A stretch of 64,000 nt of DNA from contig NC_041394.2 of assembly GCF_900747795.2 (NCBI RefSeq), positions 338,667,914 to 338,731,913 on the forward strand, given 5' to 3'. The notes beneath the pieces were generated by a model. That model was not told where the DNA came from. It made no database searches and saw only the letters and a list, made by a program, of their open reading frames with translations. Shown here piece by piece: positions 40,286 through 52,954 of the stretch (position 1 is the first letter of the stretch; each line of letters opens with the position of its first letter). The DNA comes from Erpetoichthys calabaricus (Eukaryota; Chordata; Cladistia; Polypteriformes; Polypteridae). Both the position numbers and the translations under genes were made by a program.

Positions 40286-42834
40286 ACAGTGTTTGTAAGT
40301 TTAGGATTGAAATGGCATCCTTACACCTAAGAGTGAAATTTCTGAGCAGCTACAACACACTGCTTACCCGTAACTGTGCTTTGTATCTCATAATTGACGG
40401 GGTCTAAAGCTTTAGGCCAACAAAAAAAAATTTTCTAGAAAGAGCAGAAATTGTACTCTTCATTTTCCTTATGAAAATGGATTGCTGTTATTCATTTATC
40501 TCTCCATCATTTTCAGGACATGGTCGTAGGGTTAGCTGGAGCCTAGTCCAGCGATCATTGGGTGGAAGGCCATAACAACACATTGACATGAAAATGGAAT
40601 TGAAATATCACTATTTGGTGTCCATTCTCAGTCCTGGCTCCTCTCTCTTCGTTCCTAGTTTCCAAGTATAGGTCTCCTCTTAATCTCCTTTTGCTTAAGC
40701 TGAAACAGGCTAAGCATTTTTAATCTTTTCTACTTTTTGTTGCTTAAAACTGCTCACAGTATTCAAGATGAGATTTAACATGTTTTATGTTATATCCCAT
40801 TATTTAATCTTCTTAGAGAAACAGATAATGCAAACTGAGAGTGTAGTTTTTACTTTTTTAACTTTTGTCTAGCATTGCACCAGGACTGTCATAAGCCCCC
40901 CTTCCGACCCCCTTTCCTACCACTGCATCATGTTATAAACTGCTTGCTTTAAGTTTTCGACTTTCCTGGTAAATTTCCACAGTCTTTAGAATAATTTGCT
41001 ACTTGTTTGCTGTTTTTCTTATCTATTTCTCTAAAATCCAGGAAATGTCTTTGTTTAATTGGACTTACTGAAGTAGAACAAAGAGTTCACTTCCTGCTCT
41101 CTAAAAAAAAGTTTGAATAAATATATGGTATAGGAGGCTCTACCAAACTTCAAAAACTTAGCCACAACTATGTACAGACAGTGATGAGCCAAAATAATAG
41201 TTCTTTTTGTAACAATAATTTCAACAGGTATCTTCTTGCCTTTTTTTGAGCACCACACAGCACAACATAATAACATTTCAAAAACGTGAAATGGTGCAAC
41301 ACAGAAATGATAAGGCTATAGTTATTGGTATGGACAGGTTAGTTTAAATGTTTTTAATACATTAAGTTGAAATATAAGTTTCCTGTGATATCTACTGGCT
41401 AAATATGCATCATAAAGGCCATCTCCAAACACTTAGCACTCTTGTCAACAGCCTTTCCTCTGAATTGATTCAGTAAAAGAGCCAATCTTTCTTACAAAAC
41501 ATTGCATTACAGTGCTGTGTGGTTGCCAAAGAGTCCTCCTTCCTTGGCCAGAGGAGTCCAACTCATGAGCAGAGTGAGATGAACCTGATCTGGAGATTAG
41601 GTACAGAAAAGAAAACAGTCCTCCTTCCTTGGCCAGAGGAGTCCAACTCATGAGCAGAGTGAGATGAACCTGATCTGGAGATTAGGTGCAGAAAAGAAAA
41701 GAAAAAGAAGTGAATAACATCTTGTTATACTGTGGTAAAGAAGCCTGGTTAAAAGAAAGAAAATAAATAATAAAAGGGACCATGTTTAGCATAGTTGTTT
41801 TTGGAATTTGGAGCTCTGTAAATAATATATACACACACACACATATACCAGCTGTGCTAGACATCTAAGATGGGTTGAAATCCAAGTAACTAATGTAGAC
41901 CTCAAAATTAACATTTGCAGTGCACAATGCAATGCACATGTGTCTGTTATATGCCAGTTGGTATGGGATTCAAAAATGCAGTGTTAATGTTTGTATTGCA
42001 CAATCTCTTGGAATGAAAGAGGCATAGCAACACGACTGAAACACCGACAATTATCCTTTAATTAAGGTGGGTATACTGTATATACATGCAGTATATATAC
42101 AGTGTATATATACTACACAAATTCCCTCCATGTTTGGGACAAAGACATATTTTCCTTTGGTTTACCCATTCGCTGTCATTTCTGCATGGTGCGTCCCAAA
42201 TGTATGCAAATCCCTTTAAATAAAAGTCTGCAATGTACACTTTGATCACATCTGAATTTTTGATTTGTGAAACGTGTGGAGCAGATGAGAAAACCATTGA
42301 AAAGTTTGTCTTCATCCAAAACATCATGGATGGCATTGTAAGTAACCTTTATCAAAAAGAAATTCCAATAAATTGCAAGCAAGGCCAAATATTTCATTCC
42401 TGAGCAATATTAGCTGATAATAGACTGGCTTGTGAAACAAGCTGGCCCCCTACATCCCTTCTTTGAAGTCCCTTACTATTCATTAATGCTGTTCTGAAGA
42501 CTCTCTTCTCCTGTGAATACCTATACCTATATGCTTATTAATGCAGTTTCAATTCAGGGTATTTTAATTGAATAAGGCAAAAAAAAAGACTTTTGTATCG
42601 TACAGTAGTTTATTTGGCTGATGGCTTTTACTGCTGTCTAAGGCACATCTGACTATAAGCTTAGTTCCTCCTTTACCTATTGCTTTTTATTATTTATGTA
42701 CCTTGCTGTCTGGCACTTGTAGCTACGCAACATATATTTACTCAGCGATACTCCTTGTAAGTCACTTTTTAATCTTTTAAACTTTTTTTTGTTAATCATC
42801 AGCTATATGAACACATGAATTGCCAGAGATGATG
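40286..42834. other. AT-rich interval with minor repeats
   Basis: About 2.5 kb with no recognised gene. A SINE-tail relic lies near 40490-40580 and an 85-bp tandem duplication at 41532-41701. Short CA and TATA runs occur near 41830 and 42075-42115. Short open frames are not recognisable. Confidence 0.5.
41532..41701. repeat. 85-bp direct duplication, two units
   Basis: Unit one at 41532-41616 starts AGTCCTCCTTCCTTGGCCAG. Unit two at 41617-41701 is nearly identical (GGTACAG versus GGTGCAG near the end). Confidence 0.95.
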
Positions 42835-43560
42835 TGGAAATGTGGAGCCAGAAGTGATGTCATCAGGACAAGACAGGAGGGAAGTAGCAGTTGTCATACG
42901 CACGGAAGGGAAATCTTCTGCGGGTCTTTGAAAAGGTTTGTTTATTCATCTGTTTTTCTGCTAAATAAAAGAGAGAGGTGTTAGTACTTTCTTTTTGTGT
43001 ATTATCGTGCTCCGTCCAGCTGGTTGGCTGCTCCCATGTATGACACAAGACACCCCCCCCCCCCCCCCCCCCCCCCCCCCAGTGTCCAGACCCACTGGGT
43101 CAGGCAACCTGAACCAAGAGGTTGAAAATTGAGAAAACGGCATCAATATTAGCTTGGAGAGAGACCATGAACCTATACGGCTGCAGGTTCAAAAAGCACC
43201 TGTTGACATGGGGATTGGACTCCTTATGTCCGGCCATCCACTGTAAAGCGGCATGGTCAGTAATCAGGGTAAACTCCCGACCCTACAGGTTGTACCGCAG
43301 TTGGGTCACCACCTATTTAATCGCAAGGGCCTCCCGTTCTACCACCACATACCTTGTCTCCCAGTCTAACAGTTTCCAGCTCTGATACATTACGGGGTGT
43401 TCAGCATACTTTGGCTCAGCATGGCACCAAGACCTGTGTCCAAAGCATTGGTCTGGAAAATAAACGGATTAGAGAAATCAGGAGTTCTTAATATAGGTGC
43501 TGAAGTAAGGGTGTTCTTTAAGTTAAGAACATCTGAGTACTGGGGTGTTTTCCTTACAAA
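42835..43560 (-). mobile_element. Second Gmr1-like Gypsy fossil, 3' part
   Basis: Shorter and more decayed relative of 37317-40285 in the same orientation. An LTR-like part lies at about 42835-43050 (the AAATAAAAGAGAGAGGTGTT segment corresponds to 37625-37645). A run of 28 C (43053-43080) sits where the purine-rich tract belongs. RNase H-like sequence follows at about 43095-43500, similar to 37760-38200. Several breaks; a fossil. Confidence 0.7.
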
Positions 43561-43611
43561 GATTTTTAGTGAAGCAGTATTTAGTTGTATGAAATTAAAT
43601 CAAATGTGAAA

Positions 43612-44890
43612 AACTGGCTGTGCAAAAATGTGGGTCCCCTTATAATTTTGCTGATTTGAATGCATGTCACTGTTCAATCCTGATTACTTGCAACACCAAA
43701 TTGGTTGGATGAGCTTGTTAAGCCTTGAACTTCATAGACAAGTGTGTCCAATCATGAGATATAAAGGTATTTAAGGTGGTCAATTGCAAGTTGTGCTTCC
43801 CTTTGACTCATGGGATCCTCAAAGCAACTCTCAAAATATCTGAAAACAAAGATTGTTCAGTATCATGGTGGAGGAGAAGGCTACAAAAAGCTATCTCAGA
43901 GGTTTAAACTGTCAGTTTCAACTGTATGGAATGGAATCAGGAAATGGAAGGCCACAGGCACAGTTGCTGTTAAACCCAGCAGGTCTGGCAGGCCAAGGAA
44001 AATACAGGAGCGGCATATGCGCAGGATTGTGAGAATGGTTACAGACAACCCACAGATCATCTCCAAAGACCTGCAAGAACATCTTGCTGCAGATGGTTTA
44101 TCTGTACATCGTTCTACAATTCAGCACAATTTGCACAAAGAACCCTGTATGGCAGGGTGATGAGAAAGAAGCCCTATCTGCACTCATGCCATAAATAGAG
44201 TCGCTTGTTGTATGAAAATCTTTATTTAGAAAAGCCAGATTCATTTTGGATAAAAGTGCTTTGGACTGATGAGATGAAAATTGAGTTATTTGGTTATAAC
44301 AAAAAGTGCTTTGCATGGCGGAAGAAGAACATCGCATTCCAAGAAAAACACCTGCTACCTACTGTCAAATTTGGCGGAGGTTCCATCATGCTGTGTGGCT
44401 TTCGTGCAGTGGGAGAAGAACAATGTTCTGGAATGGCCGTCACAGTCCCCTGACTTGAATATCTTCGAAAATTTATAGGATGATTTGAAGCAGGCTGTCC
44501 AGACTTGGCAGCCATCAAATTTAACTGAACTGGAGAGATTTTGTACAGAAGAATGGTCAAAAATACCTCCATCCAGAATCCAGACACTCATCAAAGGCTA
44601 TAGAAGGACTGCGTCTAGAGGCTGTTATATTTGCAAAAGGAGGCTCAACTAAGTATTTATGTAATATCTCTGTTGAGGTGCCCAAATTTATGCACCTGTC
44701 TAATTTTGTTATGATGCATATTGCATATTTTCTATTAATTCAATAAACTTAATGTCACTGCTGAAATACTACAGTTTCCATAAGGCATGTCATATATTAA
44801 AAGGAAGTTACTACTTCGAAAGCTCAGCCAATGATAAACAAAAATCCAAAGAATTAAAAGGGGTTCCCAAACATTTTCATATGACTGTAT
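43612..44890 (+). mobile_element. Tc1-like transposon with internal deletion
   Basis: The plus strand encodes SSKQLSKYLKTKIVQYHGGG and then PSRSGRPRKIQERHMRRIVR (N-terminal DNA-binding part, 43810-44157). Catalytic-domain pieces follow: WIKVLWTDEMKIELFGYNKK (about 44240-44300) and LPTVKFGGGSIMLCGF. The next recognisable piece is VLEWPSQSPDLNIFENL (44425-44478), so the region with the second catalytic Asp is missing. There is a stop after HKEPCMAG, and further frame changes. The 3' end near 44890 reads CATATGACTGTATA; the 5' end is poorly preserved. Confidence 0.85.
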
Positions 44891-44990
44891 ATATATCTAT
44901 AGTTCTCTGTGTAAAGAAAAACTTCCAAATGTTTGTGCAAAATTTACCCTTAACAAGTTTCTAACTGTGTCCCCATGTTTTTGAGCTCAT

Positions 44991-47720
44991 TTAAAAAAAA
45001 ACTGCACTAACTCCCTTCATAATTTTAAACACTTCAGTCAGGTCATCTCTGAGTCTTTTGCTTAAACTGAAAAGGTTCAGCTCTTTTAATCCTTCCTGAT
45101 AATTCATTCCCTGTAGCCCTGCAATCAGCCTACTCACTCTTCTCTGGACCTTTTCTAGTGCTGCTATGTCCTTTTTGTAGCCTGGAGACCCAAACTGCAC
45201 ACAGGCCTCACCAGTGTGTTATAAAGCTTGCGCAGAACCTCCTGTGACTTGTACTCCACACATCAAGGCGCTATATAACCTGACATTCTGTTAGCCTTCT
45301 TAGTGGCTTCTGAACACTGTCGGGAAGTTGATATCGTAGAGTCCACTCAGGCTCCTAAATCCTTCTCATAAGGTGTACTCTCGATTTTCAGACTGCCCAT
45401 TGTGTATTCAAACCTCACATTTTTACTTGCTATGTGTAATACTTTACATTTACTGACATTAAATTTCATCTTCCACAAATCAGCCCAAGCCTGTGTGCTG
45501 TTCAAGTCCTTTTGTAATGATGGATTCCAGATTATCTACCTAACCACCTATCTTGCTATACCATGCAATAGGTGACACCTCAGCACCACACTAGTTCAGA
45601 TGGAATGCAACAGTGTGATGTTTTTTATGGTGGCTGGAGTACCAATTGTGCCACCAACCCCCAAGTTATTCCCTGCAGGTTGGAGGGCCTACATGCAGGG
45701 CTGGATACAGATTAATGTCATACCCAGTGTGTAGTGACTTCTTAAAAATATGTGTCATGGGTTTACATATTTACTCGCTAGCCTCTTCAAGAACTCGAGG
45801 GTAAATATTACCTGGTCCTGGTGATTTTTTTTGATTTTAGCCTATTTAATCTGAACTGCACTTCTCCCTCTAAAATTTACAAATCCTTCAGTACCTCCTT
45901 AGTAGTCCTGCTTACTGCTGGAAGGTAATCCACTTCCTCACTTGTGAAGGCCTCAGAAAATTGCAAATTTAGAGTGTGCGCTATTTCAATCTCTGTATCT
46001 TTTAACTCCCCTTTACTATTTCTGATGCTCTTCACCTCCTCCTTGACTGTTCTCTTTTACTACATAAATCCTGAAAGAATTTCTTAGGGTCATCTGTCGC
46101 CTTATCTGCTAAATTCCTCTTTAATTGTCTTTTAGCCTCCCTTCTTAATGATTGCCCCTATGTTCTCATGCACCCTACAATTCACTTTAGAGTCTTAAGT
46201 CTTATATGCCTTATAAAGCTGTTTTTTTCTTTGCAGCTTCTTTTTTAACTCTTTATTAGCACACTGTGGAGTTTTTTTTTTTTTATTTCCTATTAATTCC
46301 AAATGTAGGTATGTACCTGTCCTGCATTACATGTAAAACATGTTTAAACCTGTTCCACTGCTTCTCAACTGTCTATCCTCCTTAGACTTTGCCACATGTG
46401 CTCAAAATTTGCCCAATCAAAGTTATACTTAACAGTTTTAGTCTTTGCATCCGCACTCTTACAAAACACTGAGAATTGTATTATATAATGGTCACTTGAC
46501 CCTAGTGGTCCAATCACCTCTACACCCTCAATTCTATCTTGTTTATTACAAAATACTAAATCCAGACAGGCTTCACCCTGCTTTAACGTGCTGTGTTAAA
46601 AAACAGTCACTTATTACTTCTAAAAATGCCTGCTCTTGTACTCCGCCATTTGTAAGGTTAACCTAGTTAATATTTGGATAATTAAAGTCCTCCATGACTT
46701 TAATATCTCCCTGTAAAGTTGCCTTTTTAATATTACTAAAAAGATGTGTGTTGAAATTACTGTCTGAATTGGGTGGTCTATAACACACTCCTAAAAGATA
46801 CAATCTTTCCCTAATGCTTTCCAGGCGAAGCCACATGTCCTCACTAAGATGGGGCTTATCGTCCAGCTGAAGAGAACTTGCATTTAAATTCTGTTTGACA
46901 TAAACAGCAACCCCATCTCCTTTCTGTTGTGTCTATCCTTCCTAATAAATGTGTATCCCTCTATGTTATACTCATCCCCATCTTTGCTATTTAGCCAGGT
47001 TTTCATTATTGTTCTAATATCATAATTATGCTCTGGTACATACAGCTCACTTGCCTTATTTCTGATACTTTTAGCATTAAGGCAAGCTATTTTTAATGTT
47101 TTACTCCTTATACATTTAAATGTTAGGTTAGAATTTACATTACTATGCATTTTTATTGCCACACCGTTGTCTGTTACTCCATGTATAGGTCTAAACCTAG
47201 CCTGTCCTAAACTTCCTGTCCCCCAGTTCCCTAGTTTAAACAACCTTCAAATAGTCTACACATACACCTCCTCATTATATTGATGCCCCTCTGATTCAGA
47301 TGTAGCCCATCACAGTGGAACAGGTCCCATATGTTCTTAAAGGAGTCCCAGTGCCCCATAAACCTATACCCTTCTACCCTACACCAAGATTTGAGCCATG
47401 CATTAAGCCTTCTAATATCCTCAGTCTTACTTGGATTGGCATGTGGCACAGGCAGAACTTCAGAAAACACCACCTTATCAGTTCTGCTCCTTAACCTGGC
47501 ACCTAACTGTTTGAATTTGAATTGCAGCACAGACAGACTACCCTTATGTATTTAATTTGCTCCAACATGGACAATGACAACTAGATCCACCCCCACCCTG
47601 GCCAAGAGCCTATCCACCCTTCCAGAGAGGTACCCCACCTGTACACCCAGACTCCATGCAAGACTCCCTGTCTCTGGATCAAACCTGCGCTTCAATCCCC
47701 TTATTGATTGAGTCCTCAAC
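44991..47720 (-). mobile_element. CR1-like LINE, decayed, with esterase-type ORF1 and endonuclease
   Basis: Minus strand. ORF1 (about 47720-47231) has SGNH-esterase-like parts: VDLVVIVHVGAN near 47585-47550 and a final block DGLHLNQRGINI (about 47300), an arrangement known in vertebrate CR1. The endonuclease start follows (47100-46890: LKIACLNAKSIRNKASELYV, YNIEGYTFIRKDRH). RT C-terminal sequence ends the element (45200-44991: KDIAALEKVQRRVSRLIAGL, LNLFSLSKRLRDDLTEVFKI). Most of the RT core between is unreadable in any one frame. A separate SINE-like piece lies at about 45590-45740. Confidence 0.75.
45590..45740 (+). mobile_element. SINE-like repeat, shared with 59834-59989
   Basis: The segment around ACCCCCAAGTTATTCCCTGC and GGCTGGATACAGATTAATGT matches the reverse complement of 59850-59990. 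It sits inside the CR1-like element, so it inserted later. Confidence 0.6.
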
Positions 47721-50446
47721 TATTACTACATCTCTATTTCTATTTTGACACTTCTAATTCTGGGGTTGATGCCCCGGACAGTGTGAACACTTTACCTTAT
47801 TATTTGAATGGTAAATCTGTAGTGTAAAATCTTTGTGGCCCTTCCCTAAATAATACACCTCAGACAGACCCATTGACACACCTAGTGTTTATTGGTCGAG
47901 TGAAGGCCTGTGCTGATGTATAGTTTGTGTGGTCCTGCCAGGATGAACTGGTGGCCCATCTGCATTTCACGGATGTATCTTTTAGCTTTAGAAGTCTTTG
48001 GGGATTTCAGTATGTTTGGCTTTTTACAATTACAGGTTTGTCACTGATGCATCTGTTTATAAGTCCATAGTACAAAAGGAGCCAATGAATGTGAAGAGGT
48101 GGGCACCACAGGGTATTGAGACCCACAAGATGAGTCATCTGCAGTCAGTCATAATGGGAGGACACTGATGGCCTTATTGTGTAGCAGACAGCATCAATTT
48201 GTGCATTGGCAACACCATCATCACCAAGAAAGTGAAGTGCACTTCTGTTAATAAACTTTGTTCACTTCTTATTTAATTTAAAGACCATATTGAGCAAAAA
48301 CATAGCCATCAGACCTGGAGACATGGAGAGTTAACATGAGAAGGACCTGAAAGTAAACACCGGGAAGTGAAAAGGGGCTTACAATAGGAGACAATGGAGG
48401 GAAAGTAGCACCAGACTAAAGTGAGAGATGTATATGTATGGTGAGCAGACATATGTATTCAGATGGATTGCCATTGCGGGGACCTGGACAGTGCTAATAA
48501 GCTGACCCTGATGGTCTCTTACTTTGACTTAGGATCTTCTTTACACTTCCTCATCAACTCCTCAGCCCTGATTTGTCTCAGTGCTATAGTCGGGAGGACT
48601 TCTCTTCCATCCAACTCATCTGGCTGCTCCCATGATGCCCACTTTCAGCATCCCAAACTTTACCAATCAAAATCAGTGATTCAGAGGAGTGCATCCAAAG
48701 CTACCCCACTGTTGGTTTCATAAGGGTTAAGAGGAGCCTGTCTGTGGAAATTGTTGTCGATGTTGTTGTCCTTCACATACAGCCTGAACAAATAAAATGT
48801 GTCTCCTCATGGTGGGTGTTAAATTTTGAGGCTGACAACTTCAGTTTTTGAATCAAATCTTTAGCTAAAATTGTAACTCATTTTGGTGGCACAGCACTGT
48901 CCTCAGTCCCATCAGTCATTACGTAAGCAGCAGCAGCGAAAAAAAAATCTAAAATCTGCTGGTCTCTTATTCTTTTCACTCTTATTCTTTTCACTTTGTC
49001 ATGTTTACTGTCTGCTCTTTATTCCTACATTTTTGTCCAATTGTCATTTTGTTGTTTTTGCTCCTCTTTCTTTTCAATACATGAGGATGTTGCCCATCTT
49101 TACATCTTCACATTAACACACATAATTGATCTACTTGAAGCAGAATTGAGGTAGAGAGAAGGTCTCCTGATCTTCATGTCCATGGATATCTTTAGCCTTC
49201 TCACCACAGATGAAGGTGTAGGTAGCCCTAATGTCTCATTTAAAAGCTACAGACCTTGGAAAGAAAACTCTCTCCTCCATTCTAACATGACTCAGCTTTA
49301 CATCTGTTTCACTTTAAGATGGCCACTCTCTATTTTCCTCTATTCATTGATTCCTTCTCTTCCCATATAGACTCTCTTCCTCAAACTCTCTGCTGTCTTT
49401 GTCTTTCTTTTTGTAGCTCTTCTACGTACACACACTCTCAGTCCATCTTTCCACACTCAATTACTTGCCCCACTGTTCCAAAGAAGCCCACCCTCAACAG
49501 GGATCTCACACTCCATCCTCAAGGACATCAGTAGTTTCAGTGCTCACCAATTTGTATTTTTTACTTGGACTCTGATCCTAATTCTACACCCACTTATTTT
49601 ACAGTTTCTGTGTCTATTCCCATTTGTTTTTATACTCCTGCATCCATCCAAGTTTTCATCCCACTTAGTCCAGTTCAGGGTAGCTGGGACACCAGAGACA
49701 GTTCCCATTGGGTTTAAAGCAGGACCACACACTGAATGGATTTTCCTGTTCCTGACATTTTCTACACAGCTAGGACTGAGTTGTCCTCATTATGTATTTT
49801 GCTCTTGTTTCTTTTTAAACCGTTCATTTATTCAGGTTGCTGCTCCCCAAAGAGGACAATAGTGGAGGGGACATTGAAGTGGAAACAAGGGAATGAAAAA
49901 GAAGAAAATTAACAAAAGAGCCTTATGTGTCTTAAAGTGTTACAGAAGACCAAATCAGCACATGGCAGTGTCTGCTCAGTCAGACGTAGAAGTCAGGAAT
50001 TAAATGCAAATAGGGACAATGAACCAGGAGTGGAGCAGACAGGTTCAAACAACACTAATTATTGTAGATAAGCAGGAGTTTTGTGATGTTTCCGCTTACA
50101 GCTGGTCAGATGATGGACTTGCGACTCATCCAGGGTTTGCAGAAATACCAGTTCTGCCCAGTATACCCCCTTCTCCCAACCATTTTCTTAAAACTGGACA
50201 ATCAACCTGTTATTACTCCTGATGCTACTCTCAGTGGACTTCTGACCTTAGGTGGCTTTGAGAACAAAACAAGTGAGTGTAAAGAAGAATCACAAAGGCC
50301 GTGAAGAAGACATAGAGAGTATTAAGTATGTGGAAGAGAGCTGATGAGATTACAAAAGAATAAAGAGAAGAATAAAGAGACTAATTTAGAGTGCATGGGC
50401 AGGGGCGCCGTCACTGAGGGTCAGTTGATCATCAAATTCAGTCTTC
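47721..50446. other. Interval 3' of the NLR gene, no recognised gene
   Basis: About 2.7 kb. Short frames such as 48463-48723 (86 codons, plus) resemble nothing I know. A degenerate SINE-tail relic lies near 49630-49740 (CAGGGTAGCTGGGACACC). The last part, 50340-50446, would hold the 3' UTR of the NLR gene. Confidence 0.45.
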
Positions 50447-50546
50447 TCATGTGACGATATACACCTGCCGACCAGTTCTGTTCAGCTCCTCCTGTAGTGA
50501 CCTCATTTCCTTCTTCTCACTCTCACCGATCCCATTAGCATATAGC
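50447..50546 (-). CDS. Terminal coding exon of an NLR-type gene
   Basis: Read on the minus strand, an acceptor (GTGTCCTTCACAG, just above 50546) opens an exon of 100 bp: one base completing a split codon, 32 codons, and TGA. The peptide is LYANGIGESEKKEMRSLQEE followed by LNRTGRQVYIVT. It looks like the closing segment of an NLR leucine-rich-repeat domain. The phase matches the LRR exons upstream, which end with two bases of a split codon (TG plus G gives Trp, AG plus G gives Arg). This is the 3' end of the gene whose LRR exons are at 51346 and 58789. The N-terminal NACHT part is not in the window. The specific receptor is not identified. Confidence 0.75.
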
Positions 50547-51345
50547 CTGTGAAGGACACAAATGCAAGTTACAAACGCCAGAGCATGGAACTTAACACAC
50601 TGGAAAATCTACGTGAAACACCCCTGAAGTAAACTTGCCAGCATTCCTCTCAGTGTCTCTGGTCATTTAAATCAAATGATGTTTATGTTGGCCTGCCAGT
50701 CACTAAGTTCATTGACTAGCTGGGTCACAATCCTCAAAATCCTAGTTTTGCCATATACTTTAAAATGAAAGACATGAAAATGACCTCCTTGTCCACTTGT
50801 TGTCACTTCCTGTCCCCCTCTCTTTTCACTAATGTTTTTTCTCCATTATATTCTTTCCTACGTATTCCCAATATGATCTCTTCACTTTTCTCTCCAGTTC
50901 ATCTCTTTATTGTTTCTTCTCATTATCCTCTCACCTTCCTGTTAACTGACATTTGCTTTTCTCTTTGTTGTTTGCTCCAAATTACTCTAAATCCCTCATT
51001 GTTCAATCCATTCCTGTGCATACTGCTTGCTTTCCTGGTTCTGTCACCACTCCTTCCTGTGTCCTTGTCTCTTTGTCTATGGCTGGATTGTCATCTCTAC
51101 AGCTAATGTCCTCCCTTTCCCCTGTTCTTTTCTCTCTTTCCTTCTCCGCTTTTCTTTTCTCCCTCACCTTATGTCAATTTTTATTATCTAGGATGCCCTT
51201 TCTGTATGTCACCGCTGTCCATCTCCATTTACTGCCTGTCCTTCTCCTTTCTTCAGTCAGGTCATGTGGTGTCATGTGGACAGTCCATCCATCAAGCTGT
51301 CAGATGTAAAATGATGACCCAAACACCCTCACCATGTTTACTCAC

Positions 51346-51519
51346 CATAGTGTCTCTAATTTACAGTTTGAGTTCCTTAATCCGTCACACAGCTGACCCA
51401 CTCCTGAAACTCCCAGCTTATTATTGTCCAAAAACGCAAAAGTCAGCCTTGAGTGTTCAGAAGAGAATATCGAGGAGAGAGCTGAGCAACATGTGGAAGT
51501 GAGACTACAGTTAGAGAGG
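51346..51519 (-). CDS. Leucine-rich-repeat exon of the NLR-type gene (penultimate)
   Basis: A 174-bp exon bounded by CTCCACAG upstream and GTGAGTAAAC downstream, open in one frame. The peptide runs LSNCSLTSTCCSALSSIFSS, EHSRLTFAFLDNNKLGVSGV, GQLCDGLRNSNCKLETL, and ends with two bases of a split codon. This is the usual two-repeat RI-type LRR unit of NLRP/NLRC3-like receptors (LxxCxLT, then LDxNxLGxxGVxxLCxxL). The phase-2 boundaries on both sides let such exons be added or skipped without a frame change. It would contribute to the ligand-sensing solenoid in the cytosol. TFAFLDNNK departs a little from the common LxxLDLSNN, so mild decay is possible. Confidence 0.8.
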
Positions 51520-52954
51520 CTGTGGAGATAGAGAGAGACCAGTGAGGGCATGAGAAGGGACAAACATACATAAGGGCAAACCACAGAGCACTTTTGACAA
51601 AGGCAGAGTCCTCATTGACTGTGTTGACTGTGACATCCACCCATAGTTAAGCACTGACCACAACAGGAAAATAATAAAAATCAAACATAAACAAAAAGAG
51701 TAGAAAAAATCAAAACAGATTGAAGCATCCAAAGATTCCTCTATAGTGATATGCATATGAAGAAGAAATGTAATAAAACAAACACCAGAACTGTATGGAG
51801 AAGAAGACAAGAAAATATCATGTGGTGTGAAGACTAGACACACAAGGATCTCTGTATCTGTTTTTCTTTCTTTAACTTTTTCAATTATTCAGTTATTTTT
51901 GTTACTGCTTGATGGACATATAACATTATAAGTGAGGAGGCCATCAGCTAAGCAGATTTGTGTTTTCTACTCCATAAATGTATTTCCTGTTTTAATCCAT
52001 TCCTCTTTTTCGTAGTCTAAATGTTGATTGTGTGTGAGACATGTCCGTAAGAATTTAGCTGGAATGTCGAGAGAACAAGAGGAGTGATTGCCACCTGTGT
52101 AAGGACAATGACTGACAAGAAAGGACTGCGTCATAAAGTCAGGTCAGTCAAAGTCACAAATTGAAATTTTCACTTCAATCTATGGGCATTGTGGTCATTT
52201 CATATTCATCATTCCATCCCTTATAATCTCAGTCTCAGGTCTCACCACATTGCCTCATATATGCCCATGTTTTATGTCTTTCAGTTTTTTTTCCTACTCA
52301 TGTCATTCCACAATGAGAATCCTGTTGTGTCAACTGTGTCTATAAATACAAAGACCCTAGCCTGTCTATCTGTCTGTGTAAGTAACATGATGACTACAAG
52401 CAGAGTTGTGGTCATTCAAGTGTGTCACTGAGCAGCAGACTGCCACCATTTGAACTGAAACCAAATTTAAACTCAAGACCAATGTTGCCTTTAAAGTTAT
52501 TATATACCTGTGATTGTCTTCTATCTGTTATCTCATTGAGGAAGTCACCCAAACTGACACTGTCAACTACTCGATTGTTCAGACGGATTTGTCACAGTAG
52601 ATGACAGCAAAAGTAACAGACTTGCATTTTTGCCAATCAATCAGGATTCAGGACGTGTGGAGATTTGCAGGATGCCACCCAAAGCGCCTGCTCAGCCCTT
52701 GACTGTTTATGTTGATGGACTCTCCTGCTGTCAGACTAATCAGATGATGAGGACACTGTATGGTGTATTGTGATACCTCTAAATACAAATAATGCCATCT
52801 GCTGGGAGGCATTGGAACTGCACTGGAACTTTCAAATGAGTGTCATCCTTTTTTTGTCCCCACATCTCATTTCTTCATAATTAAGTTCCCTGTGGTTGCC
52901 TTCTTTGTCTCCAACACCTGCTTTTCTATAAATCAGACAGGACACAACAGTGTA

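Noticed and set aside
41534-41700. CRISPR-like direct repeats
   Set aside because: Only two abutting 85-bp units without spacers, in an animal genome.
48463-48723. 86-codon frame as a small gene
   Set aside because: No recognisable domain, no splice or promoter context, and a composition typical of random open frames.
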